The translations under genes and the position numbers were made by a program. 64,000 bases of DNA from Candidatus Eremiobacterota bacterium (GTDB lineage: Bacteria > Vulcanimicrobiota > CADAWZ01 > Ess09-12): NCBI GenBank assembly GCA_031082125.1, contig JAVHLM010000034.1, forward strand, positions 1-64,000, read 5' to 3'. Of this stretch, positions 1 through 9,656 are shown piece after piece (position 1 is the first letter of the stretch; the number at the start of each line of letters is the position of its first letter). The notes under the pieces are model-generated. The model saw only the letters and a list, made by a program, of their open reading frames with translations. It made no database searches and was not told the origin of the DNA.

Positions 1-51
1 CCCGTACGGTTCTGTGAGGGGCGCCGGCCGCGAGGCCGGCGCCTACTCGAC
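1..51 (+). mobile_element. Group II intron, 3' end (partial: end of domain V and domain VI)
   Basis: Positions 1-14 fit the 3' strand of a group II domain V (CGTACGGTTC core). Positions 16-48 fold as domain VI: GAG 16-18 pairs with CTC 46-48, a 10-bp GC stem 20-29/34-43 is capped by the GNRA loop GCGA (30-33), and T44-A45 are unpaired, A45 being the expected branch-point adenosine. A50-C51 fits the usual AY 3' end, so the splice site is probably after 51. The rest of the intron, including any reverse transcriptase, lies left of the window. The reading frame of the nuclease fragment begins directly after it. Confidence 0.75.
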
Positions 52-674
52 CACACGAACTTGGGGTCACCCCCTCCCAGGACGGGACCTTCTCCGTCAT
101 CTGGCAGGTCACTGCGGGAGGGGAGCACCCTGAACTCCCCGAGATCGCCGCGATCCTTTCCGGGGAGACACACAAAGACGGAACCTTCGGGTTGAACCTC
201 AATGACAAGGGCACCCTTATCCGCTTCTTTTTGAAACGGGACCTCGTCCCCCTCTGGAACCACGCCGTGAGGCTCTGGCAGGCAGCACGGGGCACCCGGC
301 TCCCCGAGGGAACTCCAGGCCCTGTGGGATCGGATTCATCGCTCCTTGCCCTTTTCATGGAAGCCCTCCTTGACGCCTTCCTCACCACCTGGGACTACCC
401 CGAAAAAAGGGACATCCACCACCGCACCCTGGCCCGTGATAATTACCAGTGCCAGGCCCCCGGCTGCCGGTGCCGCCGCAACCTCCACTCCCATCATATC
501 ATCTTCCGCTCACACGGGGGAAGTGACAAACTTCACAACAGAATCACCCTCTGTATGGCCCACCACCTGAGGTGCGTCCATGAGGGGTACCTCGTCATCA
601 GGGGCAGGGCACCCCACAATCTCACCTTTGTCTTTCCCCACGGCAGGAAAAGTTTTCAGCAGGGTATCATATGA
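52..674 (+). CDS. HNH endonuclease, C-terminal exon of an intron-split gene (partial)
   Basis: The frame is open from the intron end to the stop. It matches the C-terminal quarter of the 44448-46796 protein (shared GGEHPELPEIAAILSGETH, then LWNHAVRLW) and ends in an HNH domain: CQAPGCRCRRNLH, the HH pair of the active site, the N of NRITLC, and a final H. The first canonical start, TTG at 192, is probably not a true start because homology begins upstream at about 93. About 20 extra residues (near 280-345) are absent from the paralogue. The 5' exon is outside the window, so it is unknown whether splicing still restores a whole protein. The family is inferred to be DUF222-like HNH nucleases; the DNA target is unknown. 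Confidence 0.7.
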
Positions 675-732
675 GGAGAATGAAGGAGTAATGTTCCGGG
701 GACCGAAGCGAGAAAAGAAAAGGAGATTTTCC

Positions 733-1674
733 ATGAAAAAGCACATTTTTTTTCGGTTCCTTTTCATTCTGATCTTATTTATGGTTGCAAAGGCCGGCTA
801 TTCTCAAAACCGGAAGTTCACAGAGCTCAACAGGGACTGGATACAGTTTTCCTATCCTTCGGAATGCAGAGTGGAAGAGCAGCGCATTCCCGGTGACTAT
901 GACAGGGTCATAGTCACCTCGCCCGAGGGTTACTACTGGATGCTCACTGCCTTCAGAAAAAAGGCAGAGGCGAAATCACATGTGAAATCATTGAAAGATG
1001 AGTTCAGACGCACCTATGAGAAAATGGGCGCAAAGGACATAGTGATAAAGGATGCTGCCGGGATTAAACCACCTGAGATGCAATTCTCCATCACCTACAC
1101 TCTCAAGGGGGTTAAATACAAGAATGATTCAAATTATTATGTGATGGATTCGGTGAATCAGTGCACCACCCTTTGCTATCCCCTTGGAAAGAGTGAGAGC
1201 AGCGCTCTTCACCTGTTGATCGACATCCAGGAGAATGGATCCCTGTTCCTGAAAGGTGATGACATCTTCGCGGCAATACACCTGGGAAACAACAGAACGG
1301 CAAAGGAGCTCGCCGATAGAAACCCTTCATTGCTCCATGCCAGAAAAGATATCGGCAGGTGTTCCGGAGTCACTCCCCTTCATCTTGCCGTAAGCTATGA
1401 AAATCTCGATCTGGTGAACTATTTCCTGAGCCAGGGGGTAGAGGCCGACATAAAAGACAATGATGACTTTACTCCTCTTCATAATGCGGCAATACACGCA
1501 CTGAGCGACGCGAATAAAAAAATCATAGAGGTTCTCCTTGCTCATGATGCTCACCTCAATGCGAAAAACAAATATGGCCAGACCCCTCTTGATGTGGCCG
1601 AAAAGCACAATCCGAACAACAAAATGGCGGAGTATCTGAAAAAAATTGGCGCCAAACCCGGAAAGAGCCTGTAG
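733..1674 (+). CDS. Exported ankyrin-repeat protein
   Basis: 313 aa. The start is chosen because AGGAG lies about eight bases upstream and the first 25 residues form a signal peptide (MKKHIFFRFLFILILFMVAK, then ending near YSQ). Residues about 26-175 look like a PsbP/DcrB-type periplasmic domain (WIQFSYPSECRVEE, a Tyr-rich beta pattern). Residues about 190-305 hold at least three ankyrin repeats (TPLHLAVSYENLDLVNYFL, TPLHNAAIHA, GQTPLDVAEKH). It is probably a periplasmic protein-binding module with no enzymatic residues visible. Same-strand neighbours are unrelated and separated by over 180 bp, so it may be monocistronic. Function unknown. Confidence 0.85.
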   Translation: MKKHIFFRFLFILILFMVAKAGYSQNRKFTELNRDWIQFSYPSECRVEEQRIPGDYDRVIVTSPEGYYWMLTAFRKKAEAKSHVKSLKDEFRRTYEKMGAKDIVIKDAAGIKPPEMQFSITYTLKGVKYKNDSNYYVMDSVNQCTTLCYPLGKSESSALHLLIDIQENGSLFLKGDDIFAAIHLGNNRTAKELADRNPSLLHARKDIGRCSGVTPLHLAVSYENLDLVNYFLSQGVEADIKDNDDFTPLHNAAIHALSDANKKIIEVLLAHDAHLNAKNKYGQTPLDVAEKHNPNNKMAEYLKKIGAKPGKSL

Positions 1675-1710
1675 CGGCGAAAGAATCACTGCTTCAGCCC
1701 CAGGATGCGA

Positions 1711-1735
1711 TTAGCCCCCATAGAGGCTGTTTTTA
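1711..1735 (+). terminator. Possible rho-independent terminator
   Basis: A short stem AGCC (1713-1716) / GGCT (1725-1728) is followed by GTTTTT about 37 bases after the ankyrin gene stop. The stem is only four pairs, so this is weak. Confidence 0.3.
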
Positions 1736-1862
1736 AGGACATTGCAGTGCGCTTTCCTCCAATAGAGGGGGCTTCATTGTTTCATGCCTGAGTGCCAAGA
1801 AATCCTATAAAAAAATGGTGCCTTCCTCTTTACTTTTTCTCCCTGTTCAGTGATATAGTATT

Positions 1863-2342
1863 GTGATATGTGTGAATTGTGACAATGAGAACGCTGAAGA
1901 TACCATTTTCTGCCATCATTGTCTCTCCCTTTTAAAGGAAAACCTTCCTCTGGACTACAGGGAAAGGAATTTTGACAGGCTCAGGCTGGCGTGTTTTTAC
2001 CTGTTTAATGATGAGATTTCAAAGGACGATTTTATTGAGCTTCTTGATGCCATAAAGGCACAGGTGGAGATAAATCTCGCAGAGATGCAGGGAATGGAGA
2101 TCGCACCTTTGGAGATCGAGAAGGAGATAGGGCCTCAAAGGGAGCTGACAGTAAATGGAATGGTGCTTTTCCTTGAAGGGGTGAATCTGCTCTACACCTA
2201 TCCTGAGCGCGGTGATTTCGAGATTCTTGAGCAGGCATTAAATCTGGCAGAGACGGGAAATTCAATGCTCAATGAAGCAATAAGGATAATCAGAGAACAG
2301 GAAGGCATCCAGGGTGAGGGAGTGCTTAACCTGGAGCTTTAG
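1863..2342 (+). CDS. Small zinc-ribbon protein of unknown function
   Basis: 159 aa. The N-terminus is a CxxC-x10-CxxC zinc ribbon (CVNCDNENAEDTIFCHHC); the rest is predicted helical and acidic with no recognised domain. The GTG start at 1863 is chosen because the next in-frame start (GTG at 1872) would lose the first zinc cysteine. No Shine-Dalgarno sequence is seen; a TATAGT hexamer at 1854-1859 sits just upstream, so the mRNA may have almost no leader. It is followed after 80 bp by the glycine-zipper protein on the same strand and may share its transcript. Function unknown. Confidence 0.7.
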   Translation: MICVNCDNENAEDTIFCHHCLSLLKENLPLDYRERNFDRLRLACFYLFNDEISKDDFIELLDAIKAQVEINLAEMQGMEIAPLEIEKEIGPQRELTVNGMVLFLEGVNLLYTYPERGDFEILEQALNLAETGNSMLNEAIRIIREQEGIQGEGVLNLEL

Positions 2343-2422
2343 CCTTCACTTTATCGAGAGAAGTATTCCCGGCAGTGATGAGGGATAATGCCTGATAATC
2401 AAAAAGAATGGAGAGTGATAAA

Positions 2423-3223
2423 ATGGGTATTCCAGAAGTAGGAGGTCCTCCTCAAAATCCTCCCCCTGTCGCTCCACCTGCTGCTCCTCCCCGGAAAAAA
2501 GCTCCGCCTGAAGCTCACAAAGCTGATGCGGCTCCTCCGGAAGCAACGTCAGAGAGAGCGATGCACAATCAGAAGATAGCCACCGGCGCAATGAATGTGA
2601 CCGGTGAGCCTGTCGAAGCGCAAGAGCATCACGATCCCGTGAAGACTGTCGGGCATGGGGTGCATAAGGCAAAGTATGGGGCAGTGGCAGTGGAGGGCGC
2701 TGCCGAAGGCCTCGAGCATGGTGCGGAAAAGCTCAGCCACCTGAGGAGCGAGACGATGAGAGCCACCAGCAAAGGACAGAAGTGGACTCCAGAGATGAAG
2801 AAGCTTGACAAATTTTCACGGGCTCACAAGTTTTACCAGCCCGAGATGAACAAAGTGGCCTCGACAACAGGCAAGGTGGCGAAGGTAGCCGGTAAAGCCG
2901 CAGTGGCGCTTAAAGTGGTGGATGCGGGATTCCAGGTATATGAGCGCAAAAACGATGACGGCAAGTTCACGGGGAAAGATGCGGCGGCCGTGAGCGGCAG
3001 CCTCGCAGGAGGCATTGCAGGAGGCATTGCAGGAGCAAAGGGAGGCGCTGTGGTCGGCGCCGCCATCGGCTCCATATTCCCCGGCGCAGGGACCCTGATC
3101 GGCGGCGCCGTAGGCGGTGTCATCGGGGGGATCGGCGGGGCCATCGTGGGAAGCTTTTTCGGCGAAAAAGGGGGCGAATATGTAGGAGATAAAACGGGGC
3201 TCGATAAGAAGACCGTTTTCTAG
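2423..3223 (+). CDS. Proline-rich protein with C-terminal glycine-zipper
   Basis: 266 aa from ATG 2423, which has GGAG nine bases upstream; ATG 2408 is in frame but lacks a ribosome site. Residues about 1-50 are a disordered Pro/Ala/Lys segment (PPPVAPPAAPPRKKAPPEA). The middle is charged and helical. The last 85 residues alternate Gly and Ala in zipper style (GSLAGGIAGGIAGAKGGAVV, then GGAVGGVIGGIGGAIVGSFF), as in glycine-zipper membrane-associating proteins. No signal peptide is visible. It could insert in or coat a membrane, or be an exported effector with a chaperone-like N-terminus; neither can be decided. Low-complexity composition makes distant homology hard to judge. Confidence 0.7.
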   Translation: MGIPEVGGPPQNPPPVAPPAAPPRKKAPPEAHKADAAPPEATSERAMHNQKIATGAMNVTGEPVEAQEHHDPVKTVGHGVHKAKYGAVAVEGAAEGLEHGAEKLSHLRSETMRATSKGQKWTPEMKKLDKFSRAHKFYQPEMNKVASTTGKVAKVAGKAAVALKVVDAGFQVYERKNDDGKFTGKDAAAVSGSLAGGIAGGIAGAKGGAVVGAAIGSIFPGAGTLIGGAVGGVIGGIGGAIVGSFFGEKGGEYVGDKTGLDKKTVF

Positions 3224-3286
3224 CCAGAAAAGCATGCTCCCCGGGATCAGGCATAAGATTAAGGAAGCGCGGGCATGAGAGGGGCT

Positions 3287-5473
3287 TCACTTTCTCCTGG
3301 CCTTATATCCCTCGAAAGAAGCCTTCCCGAAAGAGTCTTTTGATCTGTGCACAGGGACCGCCTTCCTCCCTTTTTCCACGAACTGCAGCAGGGAAGGGTC
3401 TGCCTGCGCGCTCACCATGGGGGCGATTTTCCTTGCAAAGCTGAAGAGGTTCAGCTCGGCGGAAAATCCCGCCTCTTCGCCCAGAAACCCTTTCAGGCTT
3501 GTGCCCACAGGATCGATGCGGTACGGCGGGATCTGCCCCGAAGCATAGATATCCAGAAGGTAAAAGGCAGAGTGCGCCGATTCTGCCTGAAACCTTTCTC
3601 CCCTGCCTGCAAGCTTCGGCGCCCCGCTGCCCAGGCCGAGAGAGCCCACCTTCCCCTTGACCTCCTCTGACGCGCCGGGCTCTACTCTTCCCATGTAAAC
3701 GTAGAGGATGTCGGACCAGGAGATCTCCCTCTGCTGCTCAGCGGTCACGACAAGCAGCCCCGTGTCCCTGAAGGCGCCCCGTGTCACTTTCCTGGGAAGA
3801 GGAACGGCAAGAAGGGTATCGCGGTCATCATCAAATATTTCAACTTCCTCTTCACCATTTTCAGCCGATCTCAGGGCTGATTCCCCCTCGCCTGCCCCAT
3901 CGGGAAGCGGTGCTCCCTGCGCTTTTTTTCGCGCCAGGGCAATCTCTTCCGCAATCGGCGGGGGTGGGCTGTGCTTTGAGAACTCCATCCCGAAGGCATC
4001 AACAGCCCGCTGGAAAAGCTCGCGGGCCCTCTCCTGACGGCCCAGGCGCTCCTCCAGGATCCCCTCGTAAAGCCATAGTCTTCCCGAATAGGGATTGAGC
4101 CTTCCCGCCTTTTCAAAGCAGAATTCTGCCTCTTCAAAGCTGCCGTCGCCCGTGAGCTCCTTTCCCCTGTCCACCAGGGCATCATAGCTCTCGGAGATTG
4201 CCGCTGCTCCCAGTTGATAGATCCTTTTCTGCGCATGCTGCAGAAGCCGATCATTGCCGGGCGGAACCGCTGCCATGAATCTCCCATAGGAGCGCTTCGC
4301 GTCGTCCATGCGCCCCAGCTTTAACTGCTGCTCGGCCTTATTGAACCAGGCCACATGAAGTCTGTTGTCTATTTCCAGCGCCTTATCAAAGCAGGCGAGG
4401 GCTTCTTCCGTCCTGTCCATGCGGTTCAGGCAATGGCCTTTATCGCACCAGGCATTGGCGAAGCAGGGATCCACCTCGAGCGCCCTGTCATAGCAGGCCA
4501 GCGCCTCCTGCAGGAGGCTCATCGATTCGAGGCAGTCAGCTTTCATATGCCAGGCGCCTGCCCAGCCTGGTTTGAGCGCAATCACCATGTCATAGCAGGG
4601 AAGCGCTTCCTCTCCCCGTCCAAGAGCCTGCAGGACCTGCGCTTTGCCTGCCCACCCTCCTCCGTCAGAGGGCGCCAGAACGGTAACCTGGTGAAAGCAT
4701 TCGAGTGCCCGTTCCATATCGCTGTCAAGAGCCAGTTTGCCCTCTTCTATGAGCCTGTCAGCCCTGGCCCGGGTGAGCGCATCAGGTCCCTGCAGAAAGG
4801 CTATTCTCTTTTTAGCATGCTCAGCACGCTCTGCGTCTTCCATGTTCATGGAATTCGCGAGAGAAAGGAACTTTTCATAGGCGGTGCACGACTCTTCTGC
4901 GCGGTTGAGCGCATCGAGCGCCAATGCCTTGATATGCCATGAAGTGCCGCTTTCGCGGTTGAGGCTGAGGGCTCTCTCCGCGGCAGCCAGGGCTTCCTCG
5001 TAGCGCTTGAGATAGATGAGGCAGGTCCCTTTGTTCCCCCACAGCATGGCATCCCCGGACCTGACGGCAATCGCGCGGTCGTAATACCTGAGCGCCTCTT
5101 CATGGTTCCCGGATTCTGAGAAATACTCGGCGCTGTTGTTGAGGGCGGCGGTATTCCGGGGGTCAAGCTCCAGCGCCTTCCTGTAGCTCTCCACAGCCTT
5201 TTCCTTTTTGCCAAGCGAAGCAAAACAGAGACCGCAGTTCGTCATGGCATTGGAATTCCCGGGATTGAGCGCCAGCGCTTTCTCGAAGGCGGAGAGGGCC
5301 GCCTCAATGCTGTTCTGCCGGAAAAGCGCAAGCCCCTCTCTGAGGGCCTCATCAGAGGCTTCTGCATCGGCCGCTTTCCCGGCCGATGCCTCCTCTGCAG
5401 GCGCTCCGCACCATTTGCAACGCGCCGCGCCGCTGTCAATATTCTTTCCGCAGCTCCTGCAGCTCATGCTCAT
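3287..5473 (-). CDS. Large TPR protein with N-terminal zinc ribbon
   Basis: 728 aa. Residues 1-25 form a zinc ribbon (CRSCGKNIDSGAARCKWCG). At least twelve 34-residue TPR units follow (repeating pattern ALALNPGNSNAMTNCGLCFA, ALELDPRNTAALNNSAEYFS), broken by a linker near residue 215, and ending near 490. After an acidic linker, the last 190 residues form a separate beta-rich domain (ISWSDILYVYMGRVEPG) found without a name I recognise. No signal peptide or membrane segment, so cytoplasmic. Two start ATGs, at 5473 and 5467, are equally possible. It is divergently transcribed from the prolyl oligopeptidase. Likely a scaffold for protein-protein contacts; partners unknown. Confidence 0.85.
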   Translation of the reverse strand: MSMSCRSCGKNIDSGAARCKWCGAPAEEASAGKAADAEASDEALREGLALFRQNSIEAALSAFEKALALNPGNSNAMTNCGLCFASLGKKEKAVESYRKALELDPRNTAALNNSAEYFSESGNHEEALRYYDRAIAVRSGDAMLWGNKGTCLIYLKRYEEALAAAERALSLNRESGTSWHIKALALDALNRAEESCTAYEKFLSLANSMNMEDAERAEHAKKRIAFLQGPDALTRARADRLIEEGKLALDSDMERALECFHQVTVLAPSDGGGWAGKAQVLQALGRGEEALPCYDMVIALKPGWAGAWHMKADCLESMSLLQEALACYDRALEVDPCFANAWCDKGHCLNRMDRTEEALACFDKALEIDNRLHVAWFNKAEQQLKLGRMDDAKRSYGRFMAAVPPGNDRLLQHAQKRIYQLGAAAISESYDALVDRGKELTGDGSFEEAEFCFEKAGRLNPYSGRLWLYEGILEERLGRQERARELFQRAVDAFGMEFSKHSPPPPIAEEIALARKKAQGAPLPDGAGEGESALRSAENGEEEVEIFDDDRDTLLAVPLPRKVTRGAFRDTGLLVVTAEQQREISWSDILYVYMGRVEPGASEEVKGKVGSLGLGSGAPKLAGRGERFQAESAHSAFYLLDIYASGQIPPYRIDPVGTSLKGFLGEEAGFSAELNLFSFARKIAPMVSAQADPSLLQFVEKGRKAVPVHRSKDSFGKASFEGYKARRK

Positions 5474-5567
5474 ACAGAGAGTATTGGCTGAATTTCGCGG
5501 TTATCCTTTTATTGGACAGAGCACAGGCATACAAGGCCTTGATGCAGAATACTGATCTGAAAATACC

Positions 5568-7646
5568 ATGGAGCGAAACAGAGTGATGAATAACACAGCC
5601 TGCCCCCGGGCCAGAAGAGATGACATTGTCGATGAGTATCACGGAACCAGAGTCCGCGATCCCTTTCGGTGGCTTGAAAACGCTGATTCAGACGAGACAA
5701 GGAAATGGGTGGAGCGGCAGAACAGCCTGACCGACTCTTTTATCAACCGAGACTCCGACAAAGAGAAGATCAAAGCGCATCTCACCAGGCTCTGGGACTA
5801 TCCCAAGTATTCAGTGACAAGAAAAGAGGGAGACCGCTATTTCTTTTCGAAAAACGACGGCCTTCAGAATCAGCCTGTCCTTTACATGCAGCACGATCTT
5901 GAAAGCACCCCCGTCAAAGTCCTTGATCCCAATGAGCTCAGTGACGAGGGAACCGTATCGGTGAACAGCGAGCACTACAGCAGCGACGGCCGCCTGATAG
6001 CGTACAAGATCTCCACGTCCGGAAGCGACTGGCACGAAATAAGGATCCGGGACATAGACTCACAGAAAGAGTGTGACGAAACCCTCAGATGGTGCAAATT
6101 CGGCGATATTGCATGGAAGCACGACAACTCAGGCTTTTACTACAGCCGCTACCCGGAAGCCGGCACGGTTCCGGAAGAAGACGCCAGCAAATACTGCAGA
6201 GTTTACTGGCATTCCCTGAACACTCCCCAGGCACAGGACCGCCTCGTACTGGAAAGACCGGACATCAAAGAGCTCACCTTTTCCCCCTTCACCACCGAAG
6301 ACGGGCGCTATCTCGTGCTGAATGCCTTCTCGATGGCAGGCCCCAGAAACAGGGTATACTACAGAAGAATGGACAGCGACGGCGATTTCACGAGACTGAT
6401 CGATGATGAGAGCAACAGCTTCCGCTTCATAGACAACACAGGCTCCCTCTTCTACTTCGTCACGGACCTCGATGCCCCGAAGGGGCGCATAATCGCCATC
6501 GACACTGATAATCCCGCAAGAGAAAACTGGAAAGAGATTGTGCCGGAGTGCGACAATCCGCTCTCCATGGCAATCTCCGTCAATAACTCCTTTGTATGCG
6601 TCTTCATGCACCATGCTCATCACATCGCAAAGATCTACGGTCACGACGGAGCGTTGATAAAAGATCTCACGCTGGCAGGAATAGGCTCCATATCGTTCCT
6701 TTCCGCGCAGAGCAGAGGAACCGAGCTCTTCTTCCTTTTCACTTCCTTCCTCTATCCCTCAAGTACTTTCCGCTATGACTTCGTGACGGATACCCTGACA
6801 CTCTTCAGGAAAAGCGCTCTTGATTTTGATCCTTCCGGTTTTGAGACCAGGCAGGTCTTCTATCACTCAAAGGACGGCACCAGGGTGCCGATGTTTCTCA
6901 CTCACAGGAAGGGGATGGAGCGTGAGGGGAATAACCCCGTGCTTCTCTATGGATACGGAGGCTTTTCCATCGATTTGACACCCTTTTTCTCGGTGGCAAA
7001 CCTGCTGTGGATCATGCAGGGAGGCATCTATGCCGTGGCAAACATCCGGGGAGGCTCGGAATACGGGGAGGAGTGGCACGAGGCAGGCATGCGGGACAAG
7101 AAACAGAATGTCTTCGATGACTTCATCGCCGCAGCGGAATGGCTGATCGAGCACAGGTATACCAGCCCGCGCCGGCTGGCCATTTCTGGAGGCAGCAACG
7201 GGGGCCTTCTTGTGGCGGCGTGCATGTGCCAGAGGCCGGATCTCTATGGCGCCGTGGTGTGTGAAGTACCGGTCACCGACATGCTGAGATATCACAGATT
7301 CACCGTCGGGTACAAATGGATCGGGGAATATGGCGATCCAGACAGGAGCGCCGATGAGTTTGCCGCGCTCATCGCCTATTCGCCGCTTCACAATGTCAGG
7401 AGCGGCACTGTATATCCGCCGCTTCTCGTCACCACCGCCGACCACGATGATCGGGTCGTGTCCGCCCATGCGAAGAAGTTCGTGGCAGCCATCCAGTGCA
7501 ATGATGGCACCCGCAATCCCGTGCTGCTGAGGATTCAGACAAAGGCGGGCCATGGCATGGGCAAGCCCACATTGAAGGTGATACATGAAAGAAGCGATGT
7601 GCTGGCCTTTCTCTTCAAGACACTCGGCATCAAAGCGGATCATTGA
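5568..7646 (+). CDS. Prolyl oligopeptidase family protein (peptidase S9A)
   Basis: 692 aa, the usual length for the family. The N-terminal part reads as the seven-bladed beta-propeller (DEYHGTRVRDPFRWLENADS opening motif). The C-terminal alpha/beta-hydrolase domain carries the nucleophile motif GGSNGG (Ser near residue 543), the acid in TADHDDRV (near 623) and His in KAGHGMG (near 661), so the triad is complete. Such enzymes cut short proline-containing peptides after Pro. No signal peptide: probably cytoplasmic. ATG 5586 is an alternative start that fits family N-termini equally well. Divergent from the TPR gene with about 95 bp between starts, which holds the promoters. Confidence 0.95.
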   Translation: MERNRVMNNTACPRARRDDIVDEYHGTRVRDPFRWLENADSDETRKWVERQNSLTDSFINRDSDKEKIKAHLTRLWDYPKYSVTRKEGDRYFFSKNDGLQNQPVLYMQHDLESTPVKVLDPNELSDEGTVSVNSEHYSSDGRLIAYKISTSGSDWHEIRIRDIDSQKECDETLRWCKFGDIAWKHDNSGFYYSRYPEAGTVPEEDASKYCRVYWHSLNTPQAQDRLVLERPDIKELTFSPFTTEDGRYLVLNAFSMAGPRNRVYYRRMDSDGDFTRLIDDESNSFRFIDNTGSLFYFVTDLDAPKGRIIAIDTDNPARENWKEIVPECDNPLSMAISVNNSFVCVFMHHAHHIAKIYGHDGALIKDLTLAGIGSISFLSAQSRGTELFFLFTSFLYPSSTFRYDFVTDTLTLFRKSALDFDPSGFETRQVFYHSKDGTRVPMFLTHRKGMEREGNNPVLLYGYGGFSIDLTPFFSVANLLWIMQGGIYAVANIRGGSEYGEEWHEAGMRDKKQNVFDDFIAAAEWLIEHRYTSPRRLAISGGSNGGLLVAACMCQRPDLYGAVVCEVPVTDMLRYHRFTVGYKWIGEYGDPDRSADEFAALIAYSPLHNVRSGTVYPPLLVTTADHDDRVVSAHAKKFVAAIQCNDGTRNPVLLRIQTKAGHGMGKPTLKVIHERSDVLAFLFKTLGIKADH

Positions 7647-7781
7647 AACCTGTCACTGCAGGCCGGAAGGGCCATTCCAGAGATACTGATTTTCTGTTTT
7701 CCGGGGTGTGCCGGGCAGGAAAAGAGGGAATGAAATGCCGAAAATTCACCATCCTGTAAGATAAGAGAAAGGAACCGGGCA

Positions 7782-9656
7782 ATGGAAACCTGGAAGAAGG
7801 GGGACCGGATAAGAGGGAGATACGAAGTCCTGAAGGTGCTGGCCGGAGGAATGGGTAACGTCTATCTCTCCTATGACCATGAGCACAGGGAAGCAGTGGC
7901 TATAAAGACTTTTCATGACAAGTATGTGGCAGATAATAGAGCGGTGGCGAGGTTTATCCGGGAAGCTGAAATCTGGGTGAAGCTGGAAAAGCACAGGAAC
8001 ATTGTCAGAGCAAAGTATGCAACGGAAATCCAGGGGAAGCCCCATATTGTCCTGGAGTATATTGCCGGGGGTGACCTGAGGGATTACATGAAAGCCCGCC
8101 GACTCTCAATTCCCACTATACTCGAGCTGGCAATGGACTTCTGCAGAGGGATGCACTTTGCCCATTCGAATCTAGGGATCGTGCACCGCGACATCAAGCC
8201 GGAAAACTGCATGCTCACTTCCGACAGGGTGCTGAAAATCACCGATTTTGGCATTGCAGCTATCCAGGGAGAGGTGATCCGCCAGGGGGAAGGCATCCAG
8301 AACATCAAAACAGAGAACCTGACCAGCACCGATTCATTTATGGGAACTATTCCCTACGCGTCACCAGAGCAGTTCATGGATTTGAAGCTCATGGATACCA
8401 GGTCGGATATATACTCCTTCGGCAGCATGATCTACGAGATGCTCACCGGCAAAACACCCTTTGGGAGCGATGACATAAATGCATGCATATCGGGCCATCT
8501 CTTCCATGAGCCACCAGACCCGCGCGCGCAGTGGGATGAAACTCCGGAGGAGCTCTCTGCTGTGGTGCTGAGATGCCTGGCGAAAACCAAGGAGGAGCGC
8601 TTCAGCAGCTTCGGCGAGCTTGGAGAGGCCCTGCAGAAGATCTACCGCTCCGTGACAGGATTTCTCTACCCTGAGCCTGAAGAGGACCGTGCACTCACCG
8701 CATGGGAGCTCCTGAACAAGGGCGCCTCCCTTTCTTCGCTGGGGATGGATACCGAAGCCATCGCGTACTTTGACCAGGCACTCAAGCGAAATCCCCGTTA
8801 CGATCGAGCCTGGTTCAACAAGGGAGCCTCTCTTTTTGCACTGGGAAGAACAGAGGAGGCCGTGCGGTGCAACGAGCAGGCCCTCAAGCTGAATCCGCGA
8901 TTGGCAGAGGCCTGGTCAAACAAGGGTGTATCTCTCTCAGCCCTGGGAAAAAAGAACGAAGCACTCAAGTGCTTTGACCGGGCGCTCACACTCAATCACC
9001 TGCATGATGATGCGTTGATTAACAAGGGACTGGCGCTCCAGGCCCTCGGGAAGCACGAGGAGGCGCTGCAAAGCTTTGACCGGGCGCTTGTGACAAGCCC
9101 CTGCTATGCAAAGGCATGGTCATACAAAGGTATTTCAACGGCTGCAATCAGAACGGAGGGGGAGGCGCTTCACTGCTGCGATAAAGCGCTCGAGATGAAT
9201 CCCCATGATGGAGAGCTCTGGTATAACCGGGGACTGGTGCTTTCGTTGCTCGGCAGGAATGAAAAGGCGCTTGAAGACTTTGACAGGGCTATCGAGCTCA
9301 ATCCGGCGTCTGCGGAGGCCTGGCATCACAAGGGTCGGTCACTCTCCATTCTCAGCCTGGATAACGATGCCCTTCCCTGCTATGCCAGAGCGCTTGAGCT
9401 GGCTCCCCGCCATGCTGAAGCATGGGCAGATAAAGGACTCTCATACGCCGTCCTCGGCAACTACGAGCAGGCCATCTACTGTTATGACAGGGCGCTGGAG
9501 ATAGAGCCGCGGGGAGCAGGAGCCCTGGCCAATAAGGTTTTCCCGCTGGTGGCGCTCGGCAGGGAAAAAGAAGCCTCAAAATGTCTCCGTGAGCTGAGAA
9601 AACTGAATGCGCATCTGGCAGATCAGGTGAAAGCTCAGACAGGAATCAATCAGTAA
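7782..9656 (+). CDS. Ser/Thr protein kinase with C-terminal TPR repeats
   Basis: 624 aa; AAGGAA precedes the start. Residues about 10-270 are a Hanks-type kinase: glycine loop (VLAGGMGNVYL), VAIK lysine near 40, catalytic IVHRDIKPEN near 133, DFGIA near 153 and a GTIPYASPEQ activation segment. Residues about 305-620 contain nine TPR units (AWFNKGASLFALGRTEEAVR type). No transmembrane helix or PASTA domain, so it is a soluble kinase that probably recruits substrates through the TPRs. Monocistronic on its strand. Its stop codon lies within a few bases of a nucleotidyltransferase remnant on the other strand, so the last residues may have been altered by that rearrangement. Confidence 0.95.
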   Translation: METWKKGDRIRGRYEVLKVLAGGMGNVYLSYDHEHREAVAIKTFHDKYVADNRAVARFIREAEIWVKLEKHRNIVRAKYATEIQGKPHIVLEYIAGGDLRDYMKARRLSIPTILELAMDFCRGMHFAHSNLGIVHRDIKPENCMLTSDRVLKITDFGIAAIQGEVIRQGEGIQNIKTENLTSTDSFMGTIPYASPEQFMDLKLMDTRSDIYSFGSMIYEMLTGKTPFGSDDINACISGHLFHEPPDPRAQWDETPEELSAVVLRCLAKTKEERFSSFGELGEALQKIYRSVTGFLYPEPEEDRALTAWELLNKGASLSSLGMDTEAIAYFDQALKRNPRYDRAWFNKGASLFALGRTEEAVRCNEQALKLNPRLAEAWSNKGVSLSALGKKNEALKCFDRALTLNHLHDDALINKGLALQALGKHEEALQSFDRALVTSPCYAKAWSYKGISTAAIRTEGEALHCCDKALEMNPHDGELWYNRGLVLSLLGRNEKALEDFDRAIELNPASAEAWHHKGRSLSILSLDNDALPCYARALELAPRHAEAWADKGLSYAVLGNYEQAIYCYDRALEIEPRGAGALANKVFPLVALGREKEASKCLRELRKLNAHLADQVKAQTGINQ

